Shown here one piece after another: positions 25,086 through 33,844 of a stretch of DNA of 64,000 nt. A program made the position numbers and the translations under genes. This DNA comes from Vibrionales bacterium SWAT-3 (GTDB lineage: Bacteria > Pseudomonadota > Gammaproteobacteria > Enterobacterales > Vibrionaceae), in contig AAZW01000001.1 in the NCBI GenBank assembly GCA_000169995.1, positions 186,001 through 250,000 on the forward strand. Direction: 5' to 3'. Positions within the stretch are counted from its first letter, which is position 1. The number at the start of each line of letters is the position of its first letter. Below the pieces are notes generated by a model that worked only from the letters and a program-made list of their open reading frames with translations, did not search any database and had not been told where the DNA came from.

Positions 25086-26780
25086 ATGACTATAGCATTT
25101 TCGAACTTCTCTTTTAGATATGAGTCGCTGGATAAACCGACGCTAAAAAATATCAATCTAAGGATAGAGAAAGGAGAGAAAATCGTCATTATTGGACCAA
25201 GCGGCAGTGGTAAATCTACCCTAGGTCAATGCCTTAACGGTCTAATTCCTCATGCTATCAAAGGTGAGGTGACCGGGTCTCTAGAGATCAACGGCAAGAA
25301 CATTTCTGATTTTTCTATGCACGACTATACCGAGCAGGTTGGCACAGTATTACAAGATACTGATAGCCAATTTGTCGGCTTGAGTATTGGCGAAGACATC
25401 GCATTCGCTCTGGAAAACCAGTTAGTGTCGAACATTGATATGTACCCTCTGGTTAAGTCGACAGCAAAAATGGTCGACTTAGCAGATATGCTTGATCGTT
25501 CGCCACATGATTTATCAGGCGGTCAGAAACAACGCGTGTCATTAGCAGGCATCTTAGTTGATGACGTTGACATCCTGTTGTTTGATGAACCTTTGGCTAG
25601 CCTTGACCCGAAAACGGGTAAAGCGACTATCGAAATCATCGACCAACTTCATAAAGAAACCAGCAAGACTATCGTAATCATCGAGCATCGTCTTGAGGAT
25701 GTTCTGCACCGCGATATCGACCGAGTGATCTTGATGGAGCGCGGTGAAGTTGTTGCGGACAAGACACCCGATGAAATCTTAGCTTCTGAACTGCTTGAAA
25801 CACACGGTATTCGTGAACCACTTTATTTATCTGCTCTTAAGGCAGCGAAAGCACCTTTGAGCAGTGAAGATAAATTATCAAACCTCAAAGCTCTCGATTA
25901 CAAAAGGTTCCGTCCTGCAGTTCAGACTTGGTTTGCAGAGCGCCCGACTCCAGTTGCCGAGAAACAGTACCAACCTTTGCTTGAGGTCCACGGTCTGACT
26001 TATTCCTACGATGGTGAGAAGAACGCTCTAGAAGATGTTAGCTTTAAGATCGGCAAAGGTGAGTTCGTTTCAATCTTAGGCAAAAATGGCTCAGGTAAAT
26101 CGACCATCACCAAGATTATCATGGGTGTGATTGACGCAGATTCAGGGTCTTCGTACCTCAACGGTGAAGACCTATCAGAGCTTTCTATCTTCGAAAGAAG
26201 CCAGAAAGTCGGCGTTGTGATGCAGAACCCAAATCATATGATCTCTCATCATATGATTTTTGATGAAGTTGCATTCGGTCTACGTAATCGTGGGATTGCA
26301 GAGCAGGAAATCAAAGAGAAAGTTGAGAACGTTCTTGAGCTGTGTGGCTTAAGTAAGTTCCGTCACTGGCCAATCGAAGCACTGAGCTACGGTCAGAAAA
26401 AACGCGTCACGATCGCTTCTATCTTAGTATTGGAACCTGAGCTTCTGATCTTGGATGAACCAACAGCGGGTCAAGATTACCGTAACTACACCTCAATGCT
26501 GGCGTTTATCCAAAAGCTTAACCGCGAGTTAGGTATCACCGTCGTGATCATTTCACACGACATGCACCTGGTTCTAGAGTACACCACACGCTCAATTGTC
26601 ATTGCTGACAGCAAACTGATTGCTAACGCAGACATGACTGAGGTATTCAGCCAACCATCGCTTCTAGAGCGTGCAAACCTCTGTACCACCAGTATTTATG
26701 AACTCGCGACCATGATGAAAATCGACTACACCAATGCATTTATGCAGTACTTCATCGACTACGAGAGAAGCTCGCTATGA
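25086..26780 (+). CDS. ECF transporter ATPase with two fused nucleotide-binding domains
   Basis: A 564-residue protein containing both ATPase halves of an energy-coupling factor transporter. Domain 1 has Walker A GPSGSGKST (~residues 38-46), signature LSGGQKQR and Walker B ILLFDEPLASLD. Domain 2 has Walker A GKNGSGKST (~337), the variant signature LSYGQKKR and Walker B LLILDEPTAGQD. Both carry a Q-loop and a switch His (IIEHRLED; IISHDMHL). The second signature has Tyr in place of the first Gly, which leaves the two ATP sites asymmetric. It couples ATP hydrolysis to S-component-mediated uptake at the cytoplasmic face. It overlaps the T-component gene by 4 bp. Confidence 0.93.
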   Translation: MTIAFSNFSFRYESLDKPTLKNINLRIEKGEKIVIIGPSGSGKSTLGQCLNGLIPHAIKGEVTGSLEINGKNISDFSMHDYTEQVGTVLQDTDSQFVGLSIGEDIAFALENQLVSNIDMYPLVKSTAKMVDLADMLDRSPHDLSGGQKQRVSLAGILVDDVDILLFDEPLASLDPKTGKATIEIIDQLHKETSKTIVIIEHRLEDVLHRDIDRVILMERGEVVADKTPDEILASELLETHGIREPLYLSALKAAKAPLSSEDKLSNLKALDYKRFRPAVQTWFAERPTPVAEKQYQPLLEVHGLTYSYDGEKNALEDVSFKIGKGEFVSILGKNGSGKSTITKIIMGVIDADSGSSYLNGEDLSELSIFERSQKVGVVMQNPNHMISHHMIFDEVAFGLRNRGIAEQEIKEKVENVLELCGLSKFRHWPIEALSYGQKKRVTIASILVLEPELLILDEPTAGQDYRNYTSMLAFIQKLNRELGITVVIISHDMHLVLEYTTRSIVIADSKLIANADMTEVFSQPSLLERANLCTTSIYELATMMKIDYTNAFMQYFIDYERSSL

Positions 26781-27616
26781 ATGCATCAAAAGTAAAATTC
26801 GGCATCAACTACATTGATACCAAATCACCGCTGCATGCGTTAAACGGCATCACTAAATTTGCGCTTTTCTTAGCTTGGGTGACCGTTGTCTTAACGACAT
26901 TCGACCTACGGTTAATCACGTTACTCATCCTAACGGGGCTTTATCTACTCAAGCTAACCAGAGTGCCTGTTAGGGTATATAAGCCTCTGTTGCTGGGTAC
27001 AGCTAGTGTACTGAGCCTTAATGCTTTATTCATGTATCTGCTAGCCCCACAACAAGGTACTGAGCTTATCGGTAGCGAAACACTATTAGTTGCTTTGCCC
27101 GGTAATTACTCGTTGAGCCAAGAGACACTGTTTTACTTGGTGACCGTAACACTCAAGTACATGAGTATGTTTCCAATAGCGCTGATCTTTGTATTCACAA
27201 CGCACCCTACTGAGTTTGCCGCGAGCCTCAATCGTATTGGTGTTCCTTACAAGATTGCCTATGCGGTGAGCTTAACACTACGTTACTTGCCAGAAGTTAA
27301 GAAGGACTTCGTCAACATCATGCATGCCCAACAAGCTCGTGGTGTTGAACTTTCCAAGAAAGCACCACTCATTGTACGCATTAAAAATGTTGCTAAAGTG
27401 TTAGGACCATTGATTTTCTCAAGCCTAGATAGAGCAGATGAAATATCGAATGCTATGACGCTACGTGGCTTTGGCAGACACAAGTCTCGCACTTGGTATA
27501 GCTACGCACCATTAAAACGTATCGATTTTATTTGTTTATTTATCATCGGTTTAATCGTGATATTGGCTATCGCAAAACGGATCCTTGAACCAGCGTTGTT
27601 TTGGTATCCATTTTAG
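26777..27616 (+). CDS. ECF transporter T component (EcfT-like)
   Basis: A 279-residue integral membrane protein with about five hydrophobic helices. The coupling helices carry the family's Ala-Arg-Gly motif (HAQQARGVEL) and a second MTLRGFG motif, which contact the ATPases. The start overlaps the ATPase stop (ATGA), indicating coupled translation. It completes the uptake system with the upstream S and double-ATPase genes. A terminator follows within 60 bp. Confidence 0.92.
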   Translation: MNASKVKFGINYIDTKSPLHALNGITKFALFLAWVTVVLTTFDLRLITLLILTGLYLLKLTRVPVRVYKPLLLGTASVLSLNALFMYLLAPQQGTELIGSETLLVALPGNYSLSQETLFYLVTVTLKYMSMFPIALIFVFTTHPTEFAASLNRIGVPYKIAYAVSLTLRYLPEVKKDFVNIMHAQQARGVELSKKAPLIVRIKNVAKVLGPLIFSSLDRADEISNAMTLRGFGRHKSRTWYSYAPLKRIDFICLFIIGLIVILAIAKRILEPALFWYPF

Positions 27617-27645
27617 TATCAAGCGAAACAAATAGTTAAAATGAC

Positions 27646-27674
27646 ACACCGCTCAATAGGGCGGTGTTTTTGTT
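27646..27674 (+). terminator. Intrinsic terminator of the ECF transporter operon
   Basis: The stem acaccgc/gcggtgt with an eight-base loop is followed by tttttgtttt. Confidence 0.88.
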
Positions 27675-27830
27675 TTACCCGTCCACTTTTGAACAAAAAT
27701 CAACCGAACAAACCATAACCATCGGATTTTGACGATAAACTGACCGTTTCCTCACATCTTTGGTTTGAATTCTAATTTATAAGCTCTTAATATTCTTTTT
27801 ACAGAATGTTGTGCGAAATAGAGATTTGTA

Positions 27831-28301
27831 ATGGCTCGAATTACCCAAGTACAGAAACTAGAAAACCAAAAGCACTACGATGAGATCGTACTAAGCCTTT
27901 TTCTAGCTGAAGGACATGAAGCACTAACTTATGCAAGGATTGCTCAGGAAATTGGCATTAGTTTAACGACGCTTCAGGGTTACTACCCATCGACTCGTGC
28001 TATCCGCTCCGTATTACACCAACACATGCTATCGATTGTTATAGAAAGTCTAGACTTCTCATCTGAGGAAGCGTTTGTTCAATCATGGCAAAACGCTTTA
28101 GATAATGAACAATTCCGATACGTGATCAAGTTGATGTTCTTTCATGCATCTCAGGTTAAAAGTCCAGAAGAGTTTAATATCAGCTCAGATGGTGCATTTA
28201 AAAATAAAATGCTCGAGAGCTTTGGAACTGACTCTATTAGGATTATTGAAACCGTAGTAGGACGCTCTATGCTCTACCTTACGAACTTCCGACAGCACTG
28301 A
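27831..28301 (+). CDS. Small TetR-like regulator, paralogue 1
   Basis: A 156-residue protein. The first ~65 residues form a TetR-type DNA-binding domain: EIVLSLFLAEGHEALTYARI followed by the recognition turn AQEIGISLTTLQGYYPSTRAIR. The remainder is a short helical ligand/dimer domain that is smaller than in typical TetR proteins (190-210 residues). It is about three quarters identical to the protein encoded 280 bp downstream, so the pair arose by tandem duplication. Target genes and ligand are unknown. An intrinsic terminator follows. Confidence 0.82.
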   Translation: MARITQVQKLENQKHYDEIVLSLFLAEGHEALTYARIAQEIGISLTTLQGYYPSTRAIRSVLHQHMLSIVIESLDFSSEEAFVQSWQNALDNEQFRYVIKLMFFHASQVKSPEEFNISSDGAFKNKMLESFGTDSIRIIETVVGRSMLYLTNFRQH

Positions 28302-28319
28302 GCAAGTACATCGTCAATA

Positions 28320-28346
28320 AAAAAGGAGCTTTAGAGCTCCTTTTTC
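28320..28346 (+). terminator. Intrinsic terminator of TetR-like gene 1
   Basis: The stem aaaaaggagct/agctccttttt has a four-base loop (ttag) and a T tract. Confidence 0.88.
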
Positions 28347-28390
28347 ATACCTAAAACACAAGCAACTGAAGAAGGCTGCACAACCAGTGC

Positions 28391-28416
28391 GTCCATTTTT
28401 ATATCCTTTTATGGAC
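28391..28416. other. Small inverted repeat between the TetR-like paralogues
   Basis: gtccat (28391-28396) and atggac (28411-28416) form six-base inverted arms 14 bp apart. A related gtccac stands near 27680, before paralogue 1, so it could be an operator half-site shared by both copies. The evidence is weak. Confidence 0.3.
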
Positions 28417-28492
28417 AACTTATAAACCTCGTGATTAAAGCTAATTTAACGCTATCACGTATAAATCTACCGTTATTTATTTGCTCACCGCG

Positions 28493-28550
28493 CCTTACAT
28501 ACCTGAATTTCCCTTACATACCTGAATTTCCCTTACATACCAAGACTTTC
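28493..28550 (+). repeat. Three tandem 19-20 bp direct repeats upstream of TetR-like gene 2
   Basis: Two identical copies of ccttacatacctgaatttc (28493-28511, 28512-28530) are followed by a third, diverged copy (28531-28550). They sit immediately upstream of the promoter of the second TetR-like gene, and the last copy overlaps the expected -35 position. There are no spacers, so this is not a CRISPR array. Iterated regulator binding sites are the likeliest explanation. Confidence 0.85.
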
Positions 28551-28569
28551 CCAATATGAAATAGACGAC

Positions 28570-28575
28570 TATAAT
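28570..28575 (+). promoter_or_regulatory. -10 element of TetR-like gene 2 (probably leaderless mRNA)
   Basis: A perfect tataat ends 6 bp before the ATG at 28582. Transcription would then start at or next to the start codon, giving a leaderless message; no ribosome binding site is visible. Confidence 0.5.
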
Positions 28576-28581
28576 TTATAA

Positions 28582-29046
28582 ATGTCTCGAATTACTAAAA
28601 TACAGAAGCTAGAAAATCAAAAACATTACGATGAAATTGTACTCAACCTTTTTCTTGCTGAAGGTCATGAAGCACTAACTTATGCAAGGATTGCTCAAGA
28701 AGTTGGTATCAGTATAACGACGCTTCAGGGCTATTATCCAACAACTCGTGCTATCCGATCAGTATTACACCAACCCATGCTATCGATCTTCATGGAGTGT
28801 CTCGATTTTTCATCAGAAGAGGCGTTTATACAGTCATGGGAGAACGCCCTCGATACAGAGCGTTTCCAGTATGTGATTAAATTGATGTTCTTCCACGCAT
28901 CACAAGTTAGTCACCCCGAGGCCTTTGATATGACCTCGAAAAGTGAGTTTCGCGAGAAAATGCTGGAGAGTCTTGGCACCGATTCGATTCGGCTTCTTGA
29001 GACCATGCTAGGACGCTCCATGCTCTATCTCACCAACTTCAAGTAG
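28582..29046 (+). CDS. Small TetR-like regulator, paralogue 2
   Basis: A 154-residue close paralogue of the preceding regulator. The DNA-binding half is nearly identical (EGHEALTYARIAQEVGISIT, with only conservative changes), while the C-terminal half is more diverged, in particular around residues 110-125. The two probably recognise the same DNA but may respond to different signals. It has its own promoter, placed so close to the ATG that the message is probably leaderless, and is preceded by three direct repeats. A strong bidirectional terminator separates it from glgB. Confidence 0.82.
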   Translation: MSRITKIQKLENQKHYDEIVLNLFLAEGHEALTYARIAQEVGISITTLQGYYPTTRAIRSVLHQPMLSIFMECLDFSSEEAFIQSWENALDTERFQYVIKLMFFHASQVSHPEAFDMTSKSEFREKMLESLGTDSIRLLETMLGRSMLYLTNFK

Positions 29047-29070
29047 CTCAGATCAATTTGCTGAAATAAT

Positions 29071-29099
29071 AAAGGGAACCTCTAGGGTTCCCTTTTTGT
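29071..29099. terminator. Bidirectional terminator between TetR-like gene 2 and glgB
   Basis: The stem aaagggaacc/ggttcccttt with a short loop is flanked by T on the plus side and A on the other. It can end both convergent transcripts. Confidence 0.88.
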
Positions 29100-29129
29100 T
29101 CTGTCTAATAAGTGGCGTATCTTCGTTAA

Positions 29130-31310
29130 CTAGTTCAGCTTGTAGAAAACCGTTGATAACGGCGGTAGACGAAGCTCAATCGATGTCGCTAAGCCTTCGC
29201 TTTCCACTTGTTCAATTTCAGCAATCTGCTTCACTTCATAATCGCTACCTGCGTAATCTGCAGAGTCGGTATTCAATAGCAACTTATACTGACCTTGTGC
29301 CGGAACACCTAGGCGGAAATGCTCATGTGGTACTGGCGTAAAGTTCGAAACCACTAGCACGCGTTCACCTGATTCACTGATACGTTCATGAGCCAAGACA
29401 CTCGCCTCTGCAGAGTCTTGAAGACGCCATTCAAAGCCTCGTGGGTCGAAGTCAAGATCGTGCATCGAAGCTTCATTACGGTAAAGGTGGTTCAGATCTT
29501 TCGTTAGCTTTTGAACACCTTGGTGACGTTCATAGTCTAATAAGAACCACTGCAGTTGGTCATCATGGTTCCACTCTGCTGTCTGGCCAAACTCAGCCCC
29601 CATGAAGTTAAGCTTCTTACCCGGTTGTGCGTACATGTAACCCATGTATGCGCGTAGGTTAGCCGTTTGCTGCCACTCATCTCCCGGCATCTTGTTATGG
29701 ATAGAACCTTTACCATAAACCACCTCATCATGAGACAATGACAATACGTAGTTCTCACTGTGTGCGTAAACCAGTGGGAAAGTAATCGTATCGTGATGGT
29801 ATTTGCGGTTAATTGGATCTTCTTGGATGTAAGACAAGCTATCGTGCATCCAACCCATGTTCCACTTAAAGCCGAAGCCTAAACCACCCATAAAGGTCGG
29901 TGCAGAAACACCAGGGAAAGCCGTCGATTCTTCCGCAATCGTCATCGCATTCGGGAAGTGTTTGTATACCTCTTCGTTCATCCATTTCAATGTCGCGATG
30001 GCGTCGTAGTTCTCATTGCCGCCATCCACGTTCGGAATCCATTGATCGTGGCTGCGCGAGTAATCGAGGTACAGCATTGAAGCTACGGCATCCACACGAA
30101 TACCATCAATATGGAATTGCTCGAACCAGTACAGCGCGTTTGCCACTAAGAAACGACGTACGTGTTCGCGACCTAAGTCATAGATGTAAGAGTTCCAATC
30201 TTGATGCCAACCACGACGTGGATCTGGGTCGTGAAACAGCGGTGTACCATCGAAGTTAGCCAAGCCGTGATCATCACTTGGGAAGTGTGCTGGAACCCAG
30301 TCAAGTACAACGCCTAGACCAGCTTGGTGACATTGGTCTACGAAGTATTTGAAGTCATCCGGCGAACCAAAGCGGCTCGTTGGTGCGAAAAGACCAACTG
30401 GCTGGTAACCCCATGAACCATAGAACGGGTGCTCTGAAACTGGCATCAGCTCAACGTGTGTGTAACCAAGCTCCGTTAGGTATGGGATAAGCTCTGCCGC
30501 AAGCTCGCGATAATTTAAGAACTCACCTTCAGCATTGCGCTTCCAAGAACCCGCATGCAGCTCATAGAACGACAGTGCTTCTTTACGTTTCTCCGTCACC
30601 GGGCGGTTTTGCCACTTAGCATCTTGCCACTCGTAACGAGCGTGATCGTAAGTCACAGAAGAGAATGAAGGGTACTGCTCTGAGTAAAAACCCCATGGGT
30701 CAGCCTTATGTGGTAAGCCTTCACCATTTGGTCCTTTGAATTCGAACTTATATTGAGCGCCCTCTTCCAAGTCTGGAATGAATAAGCCCCAAATACCGTA
30801 GTCCAAACGTTGCATTGGGTGGCGACGACCATCCCACGAGTTGAAGTTACCTACTAAGCTAGCCGCTGTTGCATGCGGTGCATAAACCAAGAAGCGAGTA
30901 CCAGAAATTGTCTGACCATCACGCTCTAGCGTAACAAACTGAGCCCCCATGTGATGGTACATATCTTTCGGTGTGTGAAGGTCTTCATAGCTCGCGTACA
31001 GATCATGATACTGGTAAGGATCATCGATGATCTGCTCTACTCCCGCCCAATCAACTGCGAGCTTATAGTGAGTAAAACGCAAGTCTCTTTCTTGCTTAAG
31101 AATGAATCCACTTTCATCCTCTCGCTCTAACTCAATACGAGGTTCCTTTCCAACAATCAACTCGACTTTATCTGCCCCTGGGATCCATACACGTAATGCA
31201 CCTTGCTCTGAAGGTAAGTACGGCCCTAAAAACGCAAATGGGTCAGTGAAACAAGCCTGTGATAGTTGGGTATATATTTGTTTTTGCTTTGAAATCGAAC
31301 TTAGTTCCAA
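29130..31310 (-). CDS. glgB: 1,4-alpha-glucan branching enzyme
   Basis: A 726-residue GH13 enzyme. I start it at the TTG at 31310, which has AGGGAG seven bases upstream; the frame is open to 31376, but that extension runs through a terminator-like hairpin and adds a hydrophobic N-terminus foreign to the family. An N-terminal CBM48 region precedes the catalytic barrel. Catalytic motifs are [15 protein letters not shown] (Asp nucleophile), MTIAEEST (Glu acid) and [11 protein letters not shown] (Asp). It transfers alpha-1,4 chains to 1,6 positions in glycogen. It is the third gene after malP and malQ on the same strand, so glycogen branching is placed with maltodextrin breakdown. Confidence 0.93.
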   Translation of the reverse strand: MELSSISKQKQIYTQLSQACFTDPFAFLGPYLPSEQGALRVWIPGADKVELIVGKEPRIELEREDESGFILKQERDLRFTHYKLAVDWAGVEQIIDDPYQYHDLYASYEDLHTPKDMYHHMGAQFVTLERDGQTISGTRFLVYAPHATAASLVGNFNSWDGRRHPMQRLDYGIWGLFIPDLEEGAQYKFEFKGPNGEGLPHKADPWGFYSEQYPSFSSVTYDHARYEWQDAKWQNRPVTEKRKEALSFYELHAGSWKRNAEGEFLNYRELAAELIPYLTELGYTHVELMPVSEHPFYGSWGYQPVGLFAPTSRFGSPDDFKYFVDQCHQAGLGVVLDWVPAHFPSDDHGLANFDGTPLFHDPDPRRGWHQDWNSYIYDLGREHVRRFLVANALYWFEQFHIDGIRVDAVASMLYLDYSRSHDQWIPNVDGGNENYDAIATLKWMNEEVYKHFPNAMTIAEESTAFPGVSAPTFMGGLGFGFKWNMGWMHDSLSYIQEDPINRKYHHDTITFPLVYAHSENYVLSLSHDEVVYGKGSIHNKMPGDEWQQTANLRAYMGYMYAQPGKKLNFMGAEFGQTAEWNHDDQLQWFLLDYERHQGVQKLTKDLNHLYRNEASMHDLDFDPRGFEWRLQDSAEASVLAHERISESGERVLVVSNFTPVPHEHFRLGVPAQGQYKLLLNTDSADYAGSDYEVKQIAEIEQVESEGLATSIELRLPPLSTVFYKLN

Positions 31311-31349
31311 AACGTTTCTCCCTAACCAAACATCCAAAAAATATAATAC

Positions 31350-31374
31350 AAAAATGCCCGCTATTAGTGCGGGC
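31350..31374 (-). terminator. Terminator-like hairpin between malQ and glgB
   Basis: On the minus strand the stem gcccgc/gcgggc with a seven-base loop is followed by attttt. It stands about 110 bp after the malQ stop and 40 bp before the glgB start, so it would lower or stop read-through into glgB. Branching-enzyme expression may therefore need read-through or a separate promoter (an AT-rich stretch tattatatt follows it). Confidence 0.75.
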
Positions 31375-31486
31375 AATATAACGACGATTTATTCTACCAG
31401 ATGAGCATTCATTATTGAGTGACCAAGGTTGTAGTTTCGTACGCCGTAAGCAAAAAACCACCTATTTTCAAAGCCACTCAAACTCA

Positions 31487-33667
31487 TCATTTACCTGCTT
31501 TTTCTCGAACTTCTGTTAGCTTAGAAGCAATTCGATTCACGCCGTCATGAGCAAAGATTTCGTCTAGATTCATCGATAGTTTACGACGCCAGTTCGGGTA
31601 CTCATCTACAGTACCAGGAATGTTTACTGGCTGGTCCATTTCCAACCAGTCTTCCAATTGAACACTTAGCAATGTTGAGCCACCAGCAGCAACGTGTAAC
31701 TGCAATGCTTCAGCAAGGTAAGAATCCATTGGTACTTGGCTCGCGTCACGGCCTACACCTTCAGGTAAGAAACCATGCCATGCCACAGAGTCTAGGATAC
31801 CTTGCTTACATTCAAGACGGTCATCAAACAAGCCGTTCAGCTGCTCCTGATCTGGGTACAGACCAATCTCTTGACCCATTTTCAGGTCATCGCAGTGCCA
31901 GAAGCCACGTAGTGTTGGCATATCGTGAGTACATAGTGCCGCCATCGACTGTTCAGCATAATGAGCAGGTGAGATGAAACCACCATCTTCTTCCGATGTT
32001 TCGAAGAAGAATACCTTGTACGAGTGAACACCCGCATCAGCCAAGATATCGACTATCTCATCCGGCACAGTACCTAAATCTTCACCGATAACGCTACATT
32101 GGTAACGATGAGATTCAAGAGCAAGAATCGACAGCATGTCTTGAACTGGATAGTAGATGTAAGCACCTTTAGTTGCATCTTCACCTTTTGGAATCCACCA
32201 TAGACGAAGCAGACCTAATACGTGGTCAATACGCAACGCTCCACAGTGCTTCATGTTTGCTCGAAGCAACTTGATGTAAGCGTCGTAGCTTGTTTCTAGA
32301 AGCACTTCTGGGTTCAGTGGTGGTAAGCCCCAGTTTTGGCCTAGAGGACCAAGGATATCTGATGGAGCACCGATGCTCGCATCCATTACTAGGTTGCCTT
32401 CGTCAGCCCATGTCTCGCTGCCTGAATCTGCAACACCAACCGCTAGGTCTCGGTACAGACCAACCGCCATACCTTTCTCTTCAGCAAGTGATTGAGCATC
32501 GTTGATTTGGCAATCTGCTAACCATTGCAGGTACATGTAAAGATGCACTTGCTCTAGGTTCTCTTTGATGTATTTCTGTGTAGCTGGACTGTCGAATGTA
32601 CGGTATTTCTCAGGGAATACCGGCCAACCCCACATCCCAGAATCTTCAGCATGCAGTTCACCGTGCAGTGCATCGAACGCCGCTTGGTGCATCAGGCTAT
32701 CGCCGCCCTCTTCCACAAACGCTAGGAAGGCTTGTGCACGATCGCTGTTCTTGTCTAGGTGACGAGTCTTAAACTCTGCGAATAGCAAAGGCAAGATGCT
32801 CATCTTCAGCTCAGACACTTCGGTGTAGTTCACCCAGTGTGCATCACGAGCTTTCTGTAGGCGCTGTTGGAACTCTGCGCTGCCTACAGTTTGTTGTGCT
32901 TCTGCACTTAATGCAAATTCAGGTACTGAGCTCACATCGATGTATAGGATGTTCAACCAACGACGTGATGACGGGCTGTATGGGCTCGCACCTTCAGGGT
33001 TCGCAGGGAACAATGAGTGAATCGGGTTTAGACCAACGAAGTCACCGCCGCGAGACGCGATATCAGCAACCAACTGTTTTAGGTCACCGAAGTCACCAAT
33101 ACCCCAGTTGTGCTGAGTTCTTAGTGTGTAAAGCTGAACACTTGGTCCCCAAAGCTTTTTACCTTGCTCAATTGGAGACTGCTTGAAACACGCTTTTGGC
33201 GTAATGATCAGTGTCATCTCGTAAGGCTTCTTACGGCGCTTACGGCTCACAATTAGCTTGTGATAACCCCATGCCAAATCACTTGGCAATGCAAACACTA
33301 AAGGGCCACCCTCGGCACGCTCATCACGAACGACTTGAGATTGAAGATAACCTTCGAGTACCTCTCCTTGCTCGGTTTCTAAGCGCCAGCTGAACTCGCT
33401 TTCACGAGCACTAACACCTAAATTCAGCGCCACTTCTACTGGCTCACCATCACGCAAGACAAGAACTGGGTCTAGTACATCTTTTTTGTGTTTTCTTTCT
33501 GCTGACTTTAATAGTGCATCATCGTTGCTTGTATCGTAGCCCAATGAAGCCAATAGAGACGTAATAGTTTCGTCTGATACCTGTGCCTCATCGCCCCACG
33601 CACTAACGTAACTGTCGGCAATGTTTGCCATTTCTGCGACTTGTTTTAATACGGTCTGTTCTTTCAT
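31487..33667 (-). CDS. malQ: 4-alpha-glucanotransferase (amylomaltase)
   Basis: A 726-residue GH77 enzyme, with a start at ATG 33667 behind GGAGAGAG. Catalytic segments include ALRIDHVLGLLRLWW (Asp nucleophile), CSVIGEDLGTVPDEI (Glu acid/base) and LCTHDMPTLRGFW (Asp). The N-terminal ~150 residues form the extra beta domain of the long MalQ type. It disproportionates maltodextrins in the cytoplasm so that MalP can degrade them. It lies 177 bp downstream of malP, with a stable hairpin in between, and is expected to share the MalT-dependent promoter of malP. Confidence 0.95.
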   Translation of the reverse strand: MKEQTVLKQVAEMANIADSYVSAWGDEAQVSDETITSLLASLGYDTSNDDALLKSAERKHKKDVLDPVLVLRDGEPVEVALNLGVSARESEFSWRLETEQGEVLEGYLQSQVVRDERAEGGPLVFALPSDLAWGYHKLIVSRKRRKKPYEMTLIITPKACFKQSPIEQGKKLWGPSVQLYTLRTQHNWGIGDFGDLKQLVADIASRGGDFVGLNPIHSLFPANPEGASPYSPSSRRWLNILYIDVSSVPEFALSAEAQQTVGSAEFQQRLQKARDAHWVNYTEVSELKMSILPLLFAEFKTRHLDKNSDRAQAFLAFVEEGGDSLMHQAAFDALHGELHAEDSGMWGWPVFPEKYRTFDSPATQKYIKENLEQVHLYMYLQWLADCQINDAQSLAEEKGMAVGLYRDLAVGVADSGSETWADEGNLVMDASIGAPSDILGPLGQNWGLPPLNPEVLLETSYDAYIKLLRANMKHCGALRIDHVLGLLRLWWIPKGEDATKGAYIYYPVQDMLSILALESHRYQCSVIGEDLGTVPDEIVDILADAGVHSYKVFFFETSEEDGGFISPAHYAEQSMAALCTHDMPTLRGFWHCDDLKMGQEIGLYPDQEQLNGLFDDRLECKQGILDSVAWHGFLPEGVGRDASQVPMDSYLAEALQLHVAAGGSTLLSVQLEDWLEMDQPVNIPGTVDEYPNWRRKLSMNLDEIFAHDGVNRIASKLTEVREKAGK

Positions 33668-33807
33668 CGCTCTCTCCGAAAACGTTCTGACGCTTTCAAT
33701 TTTTGTAGGGTTGTTTATTTAATTTTTTACTAATCAATTAGCTTGTGACAATCAGTTTGTAAGCATTGCTATCGGTAGAAACCGTCTGTTTGCTCACAAG
33801 CTAATTG

Positions 33808-33832
33808 AGCCAAGGCAGAGGCTGCCTTGGCT
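33808..33832 (-). other. Stable intercistronic hairpin in malPQ mRNA
   Basis: Perfect 11-base arms (agccaaggcag and ctgccttggct) with a three-base loop lie 12 bp beyond the malP stop. There is no T tract on the minus strand, so it looks like an mRNA-stabilising or processing hairpin rather than a terminator. Confidence 0.65.
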
Positions 33833-33844
33833 ACTTGGGAACTA

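Noticed and set aside
28493..28550. CRISPR-like array
   Set aside because: The 19-bp units are contiguous without spacers and there are only three; no cas genes are present.
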